Shown here piece after piece: positions 44,990 to 55,896 of a stretch of 64,000 bases of DNA. Numbering within the stretch: the first letter of the stretch is position 1; each line of letters opens with the position of its first letter. Below the pieces are notes generated by a model. The model was given only the letters and a program-made list of their open reading frames with translations. It had not been told where the DNA came from and searched no databases. Both the position numbers and the translations under genes were made by a program. The stretch lies in assembly GCA_038093515.1 (NCBI GenBank), contig JBBPSI010000027.1:121115-185114 (forward strand), read 5' to 3'. This DNA is from Butyriboletus loyo. Its lineage: Eukaryota > Basidiomycota > Agaricomycetes > Boletales > Boletaceae.

Positions 44990-47963
44990 TCACATGTAGA
45001 ACCCAAACTTGATAAATAAAAATATGCCAATAAAAACGACCAAGCCAGAAAGAATGAGTTCGCCAAAGTCTCCCCAAAAGGTATTGACATGGAAATAGCC
45101 ACGGAGAGGGGGACACACGGAAACGTTAATCTTCCGAGTCTTTATAGGTGAAGAATCGCTATGAACCACGAAGAGAGTTTGTCGAGATGCATCGTACGCG
45201 TACTTGTCATCGGGATCGAGGCCCTCGACGACGAGCCTACGACCGTGATAAATCAGCGAAGGGATATATATCTCTGTCTCACGCGAAGTGCTTTCTTCAG
45301 TAAGTGCCCATTCAAAAGTAAACTCTCCGGTATTCATCTCGTAGTCGAATCTTGAAGGTATCCCCGCGGTCTTTGCTGGGTATGGACGCACAACGGATGG
45401 TAGAATACGACCTCCATTGTCGAGGGTGAACGAGGTTTGCTCAAAGTCTAAGAGCGAGGGAGGAAGAGCACGTTGGCGGCTAAACCACGAAAAGTTCTCG
45501 CCGTTCCAATCGTCGCCACGGAGGTCCGCGTTATCTGGGTTATAGTGCCACAATCTGAGGGCGTATAAGATTGCAGAACGGCGTTAGTGGAACTCTGGAC
45601 GCGTACGTGAAGCTGGCAAGGGACCGCTCTAGCGCGGTCATAAGAGCATCCATCATCCGGTATTGGAATGTCCAACTTTCCGTCGTAAGTGCCTCTTTGT
45701 TGCTAATAACAATGAGTTCAGCAAGCAAGCACGTCCAAAGAACACGTACTTCATGTCCATGGGTATTCCGCACTCGCCAATGAGAGTAGGCATCTCGCCC
45801 AGTACTTTGTGTCCGGCGTCGATTATGTTCTGTATCTGTAGAGAGTAGTTATCCCGAGCACCTTTCTGACCCCAATACAACGCCTTCAAGAGAAACATTC
45901 CCTGCAGAACAAGTGAGGATTGTACTCCTAAGTCACTGGACATGCAAATCTCTCACACGCGACAACCCCTGCACATTGACAGTAAAGTCCCCGAACGCCT
46001 TCGAGAAGAGTACATTTAGGTCATACCTGAAGGCAGGTGAGGACACGTGAGCCCATATGGTCGTTAGACAGCCCCCTCACCAATGCGGCGCGAAAACCAG
46101 ATTGGGAACTTGGTTTTCTTTTGTCCATGACTGTGGACAGAACTGTACAAGGAATTCAGAGACATTTATAGGAAGCTAGAACCTCAGTACCTCGTTAGGA
46201 ATCGGCTCCACAAAGAGCATTTTCTCCGTTGAGACGACGCTACATACACAATCCGCCCAGCGCTTCAAGAATGGATAGTAGAAGTCCGTGTACCAATCAA
46301 CCTGCGAATGTCCATGAGGCATGCCGTGCAAACTAAGCCACTGAAAGGAAGCCATACCTTGCGACCACTAACAGGATGTTTCGCGAAGTAATTCTCGCGC
46401 AAAACGACACCCTCATTTTTAGTCTTATCCCATCCCCAGACACCATGCATCTCCCAGACACATTTACCTTGCGTAGGGCCATCGAGTCTCCACGCCGAAC
46501 GTTTGTCAGGGTTTAGCACACTATGGGAGGTCATGCGAGTGGGCATAGGAAATGACCGAGTCCAGTGAGAAACGAAAGTAGGGTATCCAGAACCCAGCAT
46601 AAAGGATTGGAATGCAGAAGCTGGTGAAGTAGGTTAATCTACTTCGAGGATTCAAATACGGCCACTTACGAACGTGGGACAGGTGTAAGTCCGTATTGTA
46701 ATCAAACTTGTGGAGAGAAGGGAGATCTATGTATCCTCTATGCGGTTCATTCATTATCTGCCAGTAGTTAATATCCCAATCTTGACACATAAGAGGGTTG
46801 TACAGTTACCTCAAATCCAAGTACGCATTCCAAGCTACCCAGCATTTGAGCGACCACTGCGTACATATCAAGGAAAGCATCCTGGAGGTACTGCTGAACA
46901 GATTTGACGTCTCCATTCGGCGCTGTGACCTTGAGCTTCGGGGCAAATGTATCACCTGCCCAGAAGCATGTCCTGGAGAGAGTAAAATTGAACAAGGATT
47001 ACTACTAGAAAGGATCTGGCTTACGCCATAGTAGCAGCAGCAAGCTTTTGGTAACCACATGGCCAAATGCCACGCTCTGCTTCGACATGGCCACCTCCTT
47101 TAACACCCAAGAGCCATGCAGCCCCAGACTCCTCTAAGGCATGCAAATCGAAGCCAATATTCTCAAGGGTCCATGCAGGTGCACCAGAACCCCCCGAGTA
47201 TCTTGACCAAACGTCCTGATGAACGACGACGAATGCGGACAAACCGTATTCCGGGAGCAAGGACAGCAGTTTCTTGACATACGTCAAATATTCTATATCA
47301 TAGATCCCCCTGGAATTGTTCAGTTGACTCATCAACACTTTCTCAACAGCGACTTACGGGCCAGCGTGTTCAACCGCTTCCCATGTGACAAGAAACCGAA
47401 CTAGAGACTCCGATATTAGGTTCGCGAATCCTGAAGCTGTGTCCGACCTACTGAACGATAAACCCCATCTTCTCAAACGGGCAAAGTGCTGAGGCGCCTC
47501 TTCGAGAGGGAATGGACGACCGACGAAAGTGACTGAATGGTGGTTAACAGGAAACGTGTCGTGGTCGTGGTCAACTGGACTATCCAACGGGCAACCCTCA
47601 GTACAATGAGACCACGACAACTGGTGGCATCACATACATTTTACTAGAACCTGACACGTTAACTCCTCGAAGGCTGCAGACGCGTCCATACGCATCAACA
47701 AAATGACGTCCTCGCCGCTCAATCTTTCCACCGGTACCCGCCGGTGACCAATCATGAGCATAAGTCGTTCTTGATCCTGGCGAGTAGCCTTGCGCATGGG
47801 AGGGATGAACCTGTGTCTTCATCAGTGCGAAGAACTTATGAGATGGATGATGAAGCTTGAGCGCCACCTTTTCTGTGACAGACGTCGATATGGGACTTAC
47901 ATCCTCCTCCCGTGCGTCGCTAAGCAAAACGAATGACGTTTCTGAATCCGAACAACTATCCAT
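44990..47963 (-). CDS. GH5 glycosidase, EGCrP/sterylglucosidase type, with C-terminal membrane anchor
   Basis: Related to fungal glucosylceramidase/steryl-beta-glucosidase (EGCrP1/EGCrP2, yeast Egh1), which degrade membrane glycolipids. Many exons. The start at 47963 (MDSCSDSETSFVLLSD) is preferred over an upstream ATG. Motifs: GRHFVDAYGRVCSLRGVNVSG, FVGRPFPLEEAPQHFARLRRWGL, FVVVHQDVWSRYSGGSGAP (typical of this branch), MNEPHRGYIDLPSL with the acid/base Glu (about 46745), WYTDFYYPFLKRWA and TLIGECGIPMDM with the nucleophile Glu (about 45790). The C-terminal beta domain includes LWHYNPDNADLRGDDWNGE. It closes with a hydrophobic helix, SGLVVFIGIFLFIKFGF, so the enzyme may be membrane-tethered. 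Head-to-head with the dioxygenase gene, about 155 bases between starts. Confidence 0.85.
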
Positions 47964-48118
47964 CGATACGAGGACCTTCAACGCTGGGTCCGAATTGGCT
48001 ACGGTTCGGAACTGTGTGCAAATTCCCAAAAGGGTAAGCAGTTGTTTGGCAAAGGCTTTAGATCCAAACAACCGCTCTGTCAATAGGATGATCCACTGAT
48101 CGCTGCACCACCCCGAAT

Positions 48119-49440
48119 ATGTTTCGTACCCTCAGTGCCTTCCGTCCCGTCACCCGGCGCATATTTAAATATCCACTTTTACACACTAGGCATTTATCAT
48201 CTGATCTCAGGTTTGATGACGCTCGACTCACTATTCCCGGCAAGGCTAGCTTTTCACATCAGTGGCTGCGGGATTCATGCCAGTGCCCTTTATGTGTTCA
48301 TCCTTCCACATTACAGAAATTACACAGATCCTCCGATATCCCGGTTGACGTCCGGCCTGTTCCGGGTGGTTTGACTACCACCGCTGGCGGTGTTCATATC
48401 CGGTGGATCGACGGACACGAATCATTCTATGAAACTGCTTTCCTGGAACGCTACTCTTCTCCATCAGAGCTACTTAGATACCATCGGGACACGGAACAAA
48501 TACCTTGGAATGCATTGTCGATCTCCCAAGCCCAAGATCTCTATATTCCCTACAAGGATCTCATCAAGCCTGCTCGCCTTCTCGGCGCCATTAACCAACT
48601 CACCCAGTATGGCCTGCTATTCGTCACAGGAGTGCCTAACGAACAAACCTCCAATGACACTTGCGAACTCCGAAAGCTGGCCAACATATTTGGCGAGCTA
48701 CGTACCAGCTTCTACGGTGAACTGTGGGACGTAAAGAATGTTCGCAACAGCCGTAACATTGCTTACACCAATCTCAATCTCGGATTGCATATGGATTTAC
48801 TGTATGTCCATGGTGCAGCTTCACAATTGAGGACACTCTCAAGCTCTCGAACAGTTACTTCCAACACCCACCACGATACCAGATCCTACATTGCTTGCGC
48901 AACCGTGTTGTGGGCGGCACGTCGATCTTCGTAGACGCCTTTCACGCAGCTTCGTTGTTGAGAAAGTCCCATCCTGCGAACTTTGACGTCTTGGCGGCGG
49001 CACGTGTTCCCTTCCACTATATAAATGATGGACACCATCTGCACTACGAACACCCAACCATCGAGCTCGATACGCACGCCTCATACGACGATTTATCTAC
49101 TTCCGAGCTACCATTCAAGTATATTAACTATTCACCACCATTCCAAGCACCCCTTAGACACTCAACCCCAGCTTCCTTCTACACGGCCCTCGGGAAATTC
49201 GTTGCGCTACTAGATGACACGGCTAACCGTATGGAATATACCCTGCGCGAGGGAGATGCTGCTCTCTTCGATAACCGGAGAGTGCTTCATGCCCGCACAG
49301 CTTTCGTGGATGGGTCCCTTGGTAGCAACGAAACACATGAAGGAGAAGCAAATCGTTGGCTCAAAGGCTGTTATCTCGAGGCAGATGCCATTCTTGACCG
49401 CGGCAGGATACTGAGGGCCAAGTTTGATAGGATTGTCTGA
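48119..49440 (+). CDS. Gamma-butyrobetaine-dioxygenase-like Fe(II)/2-oxoglutarate enzyme
   Basis: Two exons, 48119-48801 and 48855-49440, give 422 residues. The N-terminus MFRTLSAFRPVTRRIFKYPL is an amphipathic, Arg-rich probable mitochondrial presequence. The small N-terminal domain contains HQWLRDSCQCPLCVHPSTLQ, with the Cys/His zinc site of the BBOX/TMLH family. The TauD-like domain carries the iron-binding HxD in LGLHMDLLYFQ (split by the intron) and the distal His and 2-oxoglutarate Arg in FDNRRVLHARTAF. Family members act in carnitine synthesis (trimethyllysine or gamma-butyrobetaine hydroxylation). Which step is catalysed here is not decidable by eye. The intron (GTATGT...CGAACAG) is in phase 2. 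Confidence 0.87.
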
Positions 49441-49573
49441 TATGTCACAACTACACATATGAATTGTGTACGAGGAGGATTTACGACGATAAATAGCAGT
49501 GATCAGCGATGCAAATAAGCATTGCCAGGTAATAATACCCTTCAAAGGTTACCTAATCGAACACAACCCGATC

Positions 49574-51005
49574 CTACAGTTTGCTTTTGTCTGCCTTTTT
49601 GATGAAGGCAACACCGTTACCCAGAACAACCTGAGGGAAATTAACCATCAACCAGGGGATGCACGGTACATGGTTTCAGCACTGACCTTGCCTGACGTGA
49701 CATTCTTGGTGATGAATGCGATTTCAGTCGTCCCATTGGGACCAGGGCCTACCTCCCATGCTTGTGTCTCCAGTTCATCGCCAGGCTTGACAGGCGATGT
49801 GAAACGAACGCCGAACAATTTTAATGCGCGCGTATTGCCTTTCGCAACCTCCTGGATGAGTCCACGCGCCACAAATCCAAACGAGGATAAGCCATGGAGG
49901 ATGACATCGCCAAAGCCTAGCGCATTTCCCACCGCGGGATCTGGATAGTACACCTTGTGAGTGCAAACCCCAAGGTTCTTTGGCAATGCAGACCTACCGA
50001 TGTGAAGGGGATTGTAGTCTCCGCTGAGACGGTAGATGAGTGCTTGCTCTGGGGTCGTCTTATCTCTGATCAGCCAGTCTGGTTTGCGGTCCCTTGGAAT
50101 GGGCTTCGCCTGAGGAGCACCTGCGATTACTTTGGAGAATTTGTCGCCGTTTGCTTTGGTACCCAGATAGAACGAAGAACTCTAGATGGAAGAACATCAT
50201 GGATGTAACAGGGAATAATTCATGCGTAGATCGGGACGCTTACGAAGAGCCTGGCATAGACTATGCCTTGGGGATCAACGAGTGATGACTCCCGCTCGAT
50301 GATGATGCCAGACTCTTGGATGTTGAAGTGAGAATTGGTTATGAGAAAGGCGTGCACCACTCACTATTTTCATGGACAGCACAGATTCTGTTTGAGAGCT
50401 TCCACCCTGGTCCACTTGCAACAGGCAAGTCCCTCAGGACCTCGATGCTCTGAGTAGCATGCACCTATGTCCAAATGGTATATTTCAGTTACTTGACTAA
50501 TTAAGAATGAAGTCGATTTGCATACCACCCTGTCAGACTTGAGCTCAGGGAGCCCAGGAACGGGGTTGGTACTGAGTTTGCTCGCAAATAGTGATACGTC
50601 AGTATCTGCGCCTGTTCGATATAACAGCTCGTCAAACTTGCGATTCAAACCAAAGCATATTCACACACCCTTCAACCCAAGCACGACAGGGTACGTGGGA
50701 AAAGGAGCCCAAGCCTTGTCTATGAATCGCTTGTGTGGTGTATACTAGGGGCAACTGAATTGACATACCGAGCTCTGCGAACCAACCGGTCAAGAGGAGC
50801 GACGGCGCATTGGATATGGCTTACCATATACGAGAGAAAGATCATCCTTCTTCGCACCAATACCTAGTGCGTATGTGATGATATCCTTCCGTGTCCACGA
50901 AACCTAGAAGGATGCTCGTCTCAGAGGAAGTGGACAAGATCGAGGAGACTTTACAGGTTGATCAGCGGTCTTGTAGCCGACTGCCTTAGCCAGATCATAA
51001 CCCAT
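49574..51005 (-). CDS. Peroxisomal enoyl-CoA hydratase 2 (MaoC-like), SKL terminus
   Basis: A double hot-dog hydratase of the MFE-2/hydratase-2 family that hydrates trans-2-enoyl-CoA to (R)-3-hydroxyacyl-CoA in beta-oxidation. Start MGYDLAKAVGYKTADQP at 51005, then VSWTRKDIITYALGIGAKKDDLSLVYE (exon 2). LHATQSIEVLRDLPVASG-like sequence lies near 50400-50460. The catalytic motif YRLSGDYNPLHI (about 50010-50040) splices to DPAVGNALGFGDVILHGLSSFGF; this carries the Asp/His pair and the hydratase-2 signature. The last exon ends ADKSKL, a textbook PTS1. It is a stand-alone hydratase without a dehydrogenase domain in the window. About 600 bases lie between its start and that of seven-helix gene copy 1, in divergent orientation. 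Confidence 0.88.
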
Positions 51006-51179
51006 GTCTGATTGCAGTGACTAAATGATCCCTTTGTGAACAGTGAGAACGACTTCAATGAAAGTTCGGACGGGACAGGGGTGGACCGGATGCCGGAGGC
51101 GTGAGATGTCGTTACATAATGATTGCTCCGTTGACGTACTGTCTTATTTACTGTCAAAATGGGCAATTCTGGACTCCCT

Positions 51180-51410
51180 ATCATAACGTTATAGATTTTT
51201 GGAATATATCAGATTGTAGATTTTATTGGTTATACTACTAGTAGTACAATTTTTTTAAATAAAAGATCGCTTATTTGATTGAGTATAAATGATATGAGTA
51301 ATCAGATTCGAACCGATCATATCTACTTGGGAGGTAGAGGTTGAAATTTTAAAACCAATAATTGATTACAGTAACAAAAAAAAATTATCAGAGTCATCAA
51401 TCACGCTCGT
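51180..51410 (-). other. AT-rich insertion with mitochondrial-tRNA-like sequence (possible NUMT)
   Basis: About 230 bases, much more AT-rich than the surroundings and absent from the otherwise matching second unit (compare 54400-54440). On the minus strand around 51295-51360 there is a possible D arm (GGTT/AACC), an anticodon arm TCTAC-CTCCCAA-GTAGA and a T arm ATCGG-TTCGAAT-CTGAT in tRNA spacing. The acceptor strands do not pair. This suggests a degraded mitochondrial tRNA in a nuclear insertion of mitochondrial DNA. Tentative. Confidence 0.35.
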
Positions 51411-51619
51411 TTTACGGGAAAATTTTACTGAAATGCAATCGGGGGTGTTGAGCAATCTTCCTGGACAACGCGCACTCCAACCACCACAACCAATGGTTGC
51501 CGACTCCAGGTGGATATAACTGGCCCAGCGTCGATGATCGCGTCCATACAGTTAGATCTCTCCCTACGTTCCTCCCTTCAAGTTGCGGGGCCAAGGGCTC
51601 TTCGCCTCGCGATCCCGCG

Positions 51620-52806
51620 ATGTCGAGCGTCCTCGACGATCCACAGTATCAACCCCCCCAAGTCTACGCCGAGGGTACCTGGTTGTACGGCGCGATCGTA
51701 ACTGCCATTCTCTATGGCATTGTGGTCGTTCTCTATGTCATGTGCGCTCGTTCCCTCTGGGATCGGGTCCGCTCCCACGATGGCGTTCGAAAAAAGCATT
51801 GGTTTTTCTTCATCTATGTCAACGTCGTCTTTGCATTGAGCACCCTCTACGTCGCTGCCAACTCACGGATCACCCAGCTTGGTTTCATAAGCTATAGGGA
51901 TTATCCCGGTGGTGAGTCCTTTGCGTGTAATTATCAACAAAAGTGATATGCTTCTTTTCTCTTCCCCGCAGGTCCCAGCGCATATGAAATAAACACTTCA
52001 TCTGCACCTCTGAACGCTGCTTTCGTTGCTTCAAATTGGTGCGCAGATGCCCTAATGGTGAGCATCTCGGATTCGCAGCCTTTCGATGACAAGCTAACTC
52101 TTTTACAAGATATGGCGCTGTATTGTAGTATACAGAGACAGCAAGTTCCACTCTATCGTGACTGTATTCGGATGCTTGATGCTACTCGCATCTGTCGGTA
52201 AGAGTTTCCTTCATTGACTCGACCCGCCGTCACCTTTGTGTGGTGTTTGCAGTCACCGGTTCCCTCTGGGTCATCATCGTGTCACAACCTGCACAATCCA
52301 CGACAAGCTGGATGCCCTTTGACTTCCTCTTCCCGTATCTCAGTGTTTCCCTTGCTATCAATATCATCATTTGCATTCTCACAGTCCTCCGCCTACTGTA
52401 CCACCGAGCATGCATCTCAAAGGTTCTTGGCCCCGGATACGGCATGTTTTATGCCAGCTTTGCAGCAATGATCGTCGAAAGTGCTGCTGTATATGCGATA
52501 TGCTCATTGTTGTACCTCGTTCCGTACGCTGTCCACAGCCCGCTGGCCAATTCGTTCATGCAAATCCTAGGCGAAGCACAGGTAGCTTGTTCCCTAGTTC
52601 AGCTCTTTGTTACTTCAGCAACTGATTACTCCACCCCGAATTCGTAGGCCATCGCACCTCTTCTCATCATTTATCGTATTTCCGAGGGCAAAGCCTGGAC
52701 AAGAGACATGGCTACACGCCTTGTGACCCCCCCTTCCGAGGCCATGCAAGTCTGTCGGCTCGACATAACCCCGTCAGCTCACAGCCTGAGAGAGTTGTCA
52801 ACATGA
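51620..52806 (+). CDS. Seven-helix membrane protein, copy 1 (frameshifted tail)
   Basis: Five exons: 51620-51911, 51972-52057, 52110-52197, 52253-52581 and 52648-52806, giving 317 residues. About seven hydrophobic helices are visible: TWLYGAIVTAILYGIVVVLY, HWFFFIYVNVVFALSTLYV, IWRCIVVY, VFGCLMLLASVVTGSLWVI, FPYLSVSLAINIIICILTVL, YASFAAMIVESAAVYAICS and APLLIIYRI. It has no signal peptide, a short N-terminus and a hydrophilic tail. It belongs to the kind of expanded seven-helix families of unknown function common in Agaricomycetes; receptor function is unproven. Relative to copy 2 (54658-55896), one base is missing after GCCATGC (about 52747). The last ~18 codons are therefore in a new frame ending LRELST, and the copy 2 tail is lost. 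Confidence 0.8.
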
Positions 52807-52933
52807 AAGTCGTCCCCACAGGTCACAACACATTGAATGCATGGTTCAGTCCGATTTGGCGATGAGGAGGGTTTGGGGTTTGTAACATCCAACGCGCCGC
52901 CTTCCGCTGAAATCGGCACCAAAATCAACACGA

Positions 52934-53265
52934 GCCACCGAATACGGGGTGCATTGCAACTTTTTCTTGATGCTTGCCATTTTGCTGGTGACCCTCCATC
53001 CGATTATCAAATACATACCTATATCATTGTTAGGCTATGATAAATTTTGTTGAATGGTCTGTTCGACCTAAAGTAGTACTAGTCTTGGGTAAGAGAGATC
53101 CTGGAAACCGTTCTACTACCAGGGCTGATGTCCTCAGGCGATCTCTCACTTCATATCATGGGCCTTTCTCTTGGCACGATCATGCTCCCAAACAGCAGAT
53201 TATCCTGTTTGACGGTGGCGATTAGTTGGACCCCTCTGCCCCTAGACAAAATGCCAAGACCAGTA
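52934..53265 (+). pseudogene. GWT1 fragment in duplicated unit
   Basis: DNA matches GWT1 at about 41022-41525, including exon, intron and exon boundaries (ACCGAATACGGGG..., the GGTAAGAGAG intron, and the CATGGGCCTTTCTCTTGGCA exon). It carries several deletions and substitutions, for example loss of about 13 bases after TGCTGGTGACC. Introns are kept, so it is DNA-level duplication, not a retrocopy. The frame is broken (TAG at 53223-53225). Confidence 0.9.
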
Positions 53266-53435
53266 GAGTTACCAGCAGCGTAGCACTGCTCTCGCGCGAC
53301 ACATCCATTGGGGTTGTAGAGATATTCTTCAACACATCATCGGGTTGAAGTTGACCGGTACGTTGCGAAGGCGATGTTCTGGATCAAGGGATCATATCAA
53401 CCACTGCAGCAAGGATCATTGAGCCGTTAGGCACG
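53266..53435 (-). pseudogene. Serine carboxypeptidase fragment in duplicated unit
   Basis: Matches about 43128-43330 inside the S10 carboxypeptidase, in the same relative orientation, with small deletions (for example in the GGCGTCAGAG and TATCCGGGGGCG stretches). It follows the GWT1 fragment directly, as in the parental order, with the intervening 1.6 kb missing. Confidence 0.9.
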
Positions 53436-53439
53436 TGGG

Positions 53440-53700
53440 CAGTGGGAGGTGATGTGTGGTCGTCTTCGGAGTTGTTAAGGACCCTCTCGTAGACAACAAC
53501 ATCTCACGACATGACGAATTTGTGTGTCGAGGAAATCCAGACCCGATAAGCCTTGGATGCGCGCTCGAATCCGTAGAGTATGCCGTCGATTGAGTGGTTA
53601 TCTAGTTTCTGCCTGTGTTCGAGTGGTACTTGGACATGGCACACGGAGGGTGGATGCACTTGGTTTACGACCGTAAAAGACTTCATTTGGCGTTATACGT
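53440..53700 (-). mobile_element. Ty1/copia retrotransposon fragment
   Basis: Minus-strand translation gives LEHRQKLDNHSIDGILYGF, KAYRVWISSTHKFVMS, then a TGA, then DVVVYERVLNN. This is the conserved post-integrase segment of Ty1/copia polyproteins (x-RxKLDxxSxxGIxxGY...SKxYRxWxxxxxKFVxSRDVxF). The TGA sits exactly where Arg (CGA) is expected, consistent with a C-to-T mutation. Only about 80 codons remain; no LTR, RT or RNase H is seen nearby. A dead scrap. Confidence 0.8.
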
Positions 53701-53836
53701 GTCAAAGCTAAATTGGTGGAGCTGTGGTTGCGCACTTCGGGCCAGAACCATTTTAGTGTTTCAAAGTCCGGTCCGGTCCGGTTTCCTTGTCCCCTTTAGG
53801 CAGCACCGGACAAGGACCGGTCTGTCGAGGACCATT

Positions 53837-53897
53837 AGCATCTACAAAACTAGCCGAGTGTAGCCGAGTACTACACTCGGCTAGTTTTGTAGATGCT
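53837..53897. repeat. Perfect 27-base inverted repeat (hairpin) with 7-base loop
   Basis: Arms 53837-53863 and 53871-53897 are exact reverse complements around a CCGAGTA loop. The arm contains a short internal tandem (TAGCCGAGTG/TAGCCGAGTA). GTCCGGTCCGGTCCGG-type simple repeats flank it on the left and GGACCGAACC sequence on the right, which are weakly complementary. It could be a small foldback element that landed in the duplicated zone. Confidence 0.9.
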
Positions 53898-54225
53898 CCC
53901 CGCCTACTTCCACCAAGACCGGACCGAACCAGCGACAACCGATTTAGCGGCCTCAGACTATCAGCAAACCAATGCTACCAGCTCATAATCAGCAGGCAAT
54001 GGCTGTTACGTTTTACCTTGCTTTTGTTCTTTTCTCTATCATTTATTTTTACCTAGAGCCGAATGCGATCCAACTCGGACAACTCCGAATTTACTTGTTG
54101 TACATAATACATACTTCTGATATCGTTGAGTGGCACCGGAATAAGTGCCACAAAAGGAATCTATCCGCGCCGTATCATATAGAACTGTGGTGTTTCTGGA
54201 CCCAAGTATCACTGTCATCATGTAG

Positions 54226-54400
54226 GCCTATCTGTCCCAGAGGAAGTGGACAAGGTGGAAGAGACTTTATGGGTTGGTCCGCAGTCTTGTAGCCGACTGT
54301 TTTAGCTAGATCGAGGAGGACAGCGGTGGACCGGATGCCGGATGCGTGGGATGGCGGTACAGGACGATTCCTCCGTTGACGTACTTGTCCGTTTTTGGGA
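54226..54400 (-). pseudogene. 5' end of enoyl-CoA hydratase 2 in duplicated unit
   Basis: Similar to about 50915-51160: CAGAGGAAGTGGACAAG, GTCTTGTAGCCGACTG, GGTGGACCGGATGCCGGA and CTCCGTTGACGTACT shared in order. The second exon boundary and start-codon region of the hydratase have been deleted (the sequence jumps from TTAGCTAGATC to GAGGAGGACAGCGG). The rest of the hydratase is absent. Not functional. Confidence 0.8.
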
Positions 54401-54657
54401 TCTCATCAAAAGTTCATCAATCCACGCCAGTCCATCACGAAACCCGTTTTATGGGAAAACTTTGCTGAAACGGGTGAGATAAATGAACCTACTTGAGCGG
54501 ATAACCCGCACTCCAACCGCCACAACCAATGGCTGCCAACTCCAGGTGGATATAACTGGCCTAGCATCGATGTGGCCACGTCCATCCAGTAAGACCTCTT
54601 CCCACGTCCCTCCCTTCAAGTTGTGGGGCCAAGGGCTCTTTGCCTTGTGATCCCGTG

Positions 54658-55896
54658 ATGTCGAGCGTCCTCGATGATCTACAGTATCAACCCCCCCAAG
54701 TCTACGCCGAGGGTACCTGGCTGTACGGCGCGATCGTAACTGCCATTCTCTATGGCATTGTGGTCGTTCTCTATGTCATGTGTGCTCGTTCCCTCTGGGG
54801 TCGGGTCCGCTCCCACGACGGCGGTCGAAAGAGGCATTGGTTTTTCTTCATCTACGTCAACGTCGTCTTTGCATTGAGCACCCTCTACGTCGCTGCCAAC
54901 TCACAGATCACCCAGCTAGGCTTCATAAACTATAGGGATTATCCCGGTGGTGAGTCTCGAGCCTTTTTACATGCAAGCAAAGTGATAACTTTATTTTCTC
55001 TTCCCCGCAGGTCCCAGCGCATATGAAATAAACACTTCATCTGCACCTCTGAACGCTGCTTTCGTTGCTTCAAATTGGTGCGCAGATGCCCTAATGGTGA
55101 GCATCTCGGATTCACAGCCTTTCGATGGCAAGCTAACTCTTTTACAAGATATGGCGCTGTATTGTAGTATACAGAGACAGCAAGTTCCACTCTATCGTGA
55201 CTGCATTCGGATGCTTGATGCTACTCGCATCTGTCGGTAAGAGTTTTCTTCATTGATTCGACCCGCCGTCACCTTTGTGTGGTATTTGCAGTCACCGGTT
55301 CCCTCTGGGTCATCATCGTGTCACAACCTGCACAATCCACGACGAGCTGGATGTCCTTTAGCTTCCTCTTCCCGTACCTCAGCGTTTCCCTTGCTATCAA
55401 TATCATCATTTGCATTCTCACAGTCCTCCGCCTACTGTACCACCGAGCATGCATCTCAAAGGTTCTTGGCCCCGGATACGGCACGCTTTATGCCAGCTTC
55501 GCAACAATGATCGTCGAAAGTGCTGCTGTATATGCGATATGCTCATTGTTGTACCTCGTTCCGTACGCTGTACACAGCCCGCTGGCCAATTCATTCATGC
55601 AAATCCTAGGCGAGGCACAGGTGGCTTATTCCCTAGTTCAGCTCTTTGTTACTTCAACAACTGACTACTCCACCCCGAATTCATAGGTCATCGCACCTCT
55701 TCTCATCATTTATCGTGTTTCTGAGGGCAAAGCCTGGACAAGAGAGATGGCTACGCGCCTTGCAACCCCCCATTCCCAGGTCATGCGTCGTCTGTCGGCT
55801 CGGCATAACCCCACCAATTCACAATCTCAAAGAGTTGTCAACGTCAAAGTCGCCCTGGCAGGTGCAGATATCGATGAGGAGGGTTTAAGTGTATAA
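54658..55896 (+). CDS. Seven-helix membrane protein, copy 2
   Basis: Five exons, 54658-54949, 55011-55096, 55149-55236, 55292-55620 and 55687-55896, give 334 residues with the same exon boundaries as copy 1. About seven hydrophobic segments. Only a handful of residues differ from copy 1 over the first ~300, for example SQVMRR against SEAMQV at the point where copy 1 shifts frame. The intact hydrophilic tail runs LSARHNPTNSQSQRVVNVKV and ends DIDEEGLSV. Upstream sequence is also duplicated (the GGTGGATATAACTGGCC block at about 54546 and 51510 could be part of a shared core promoter). Function unknown; this copy is probably the functional one. Confidence 0.82.

Noticed and set aside
53753..54056. 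ORFs across the hairpin (61 and 89 codons)
   Set aside because: Their coding content is mostly the inverted repeat and simple GGTCCGG repeats.
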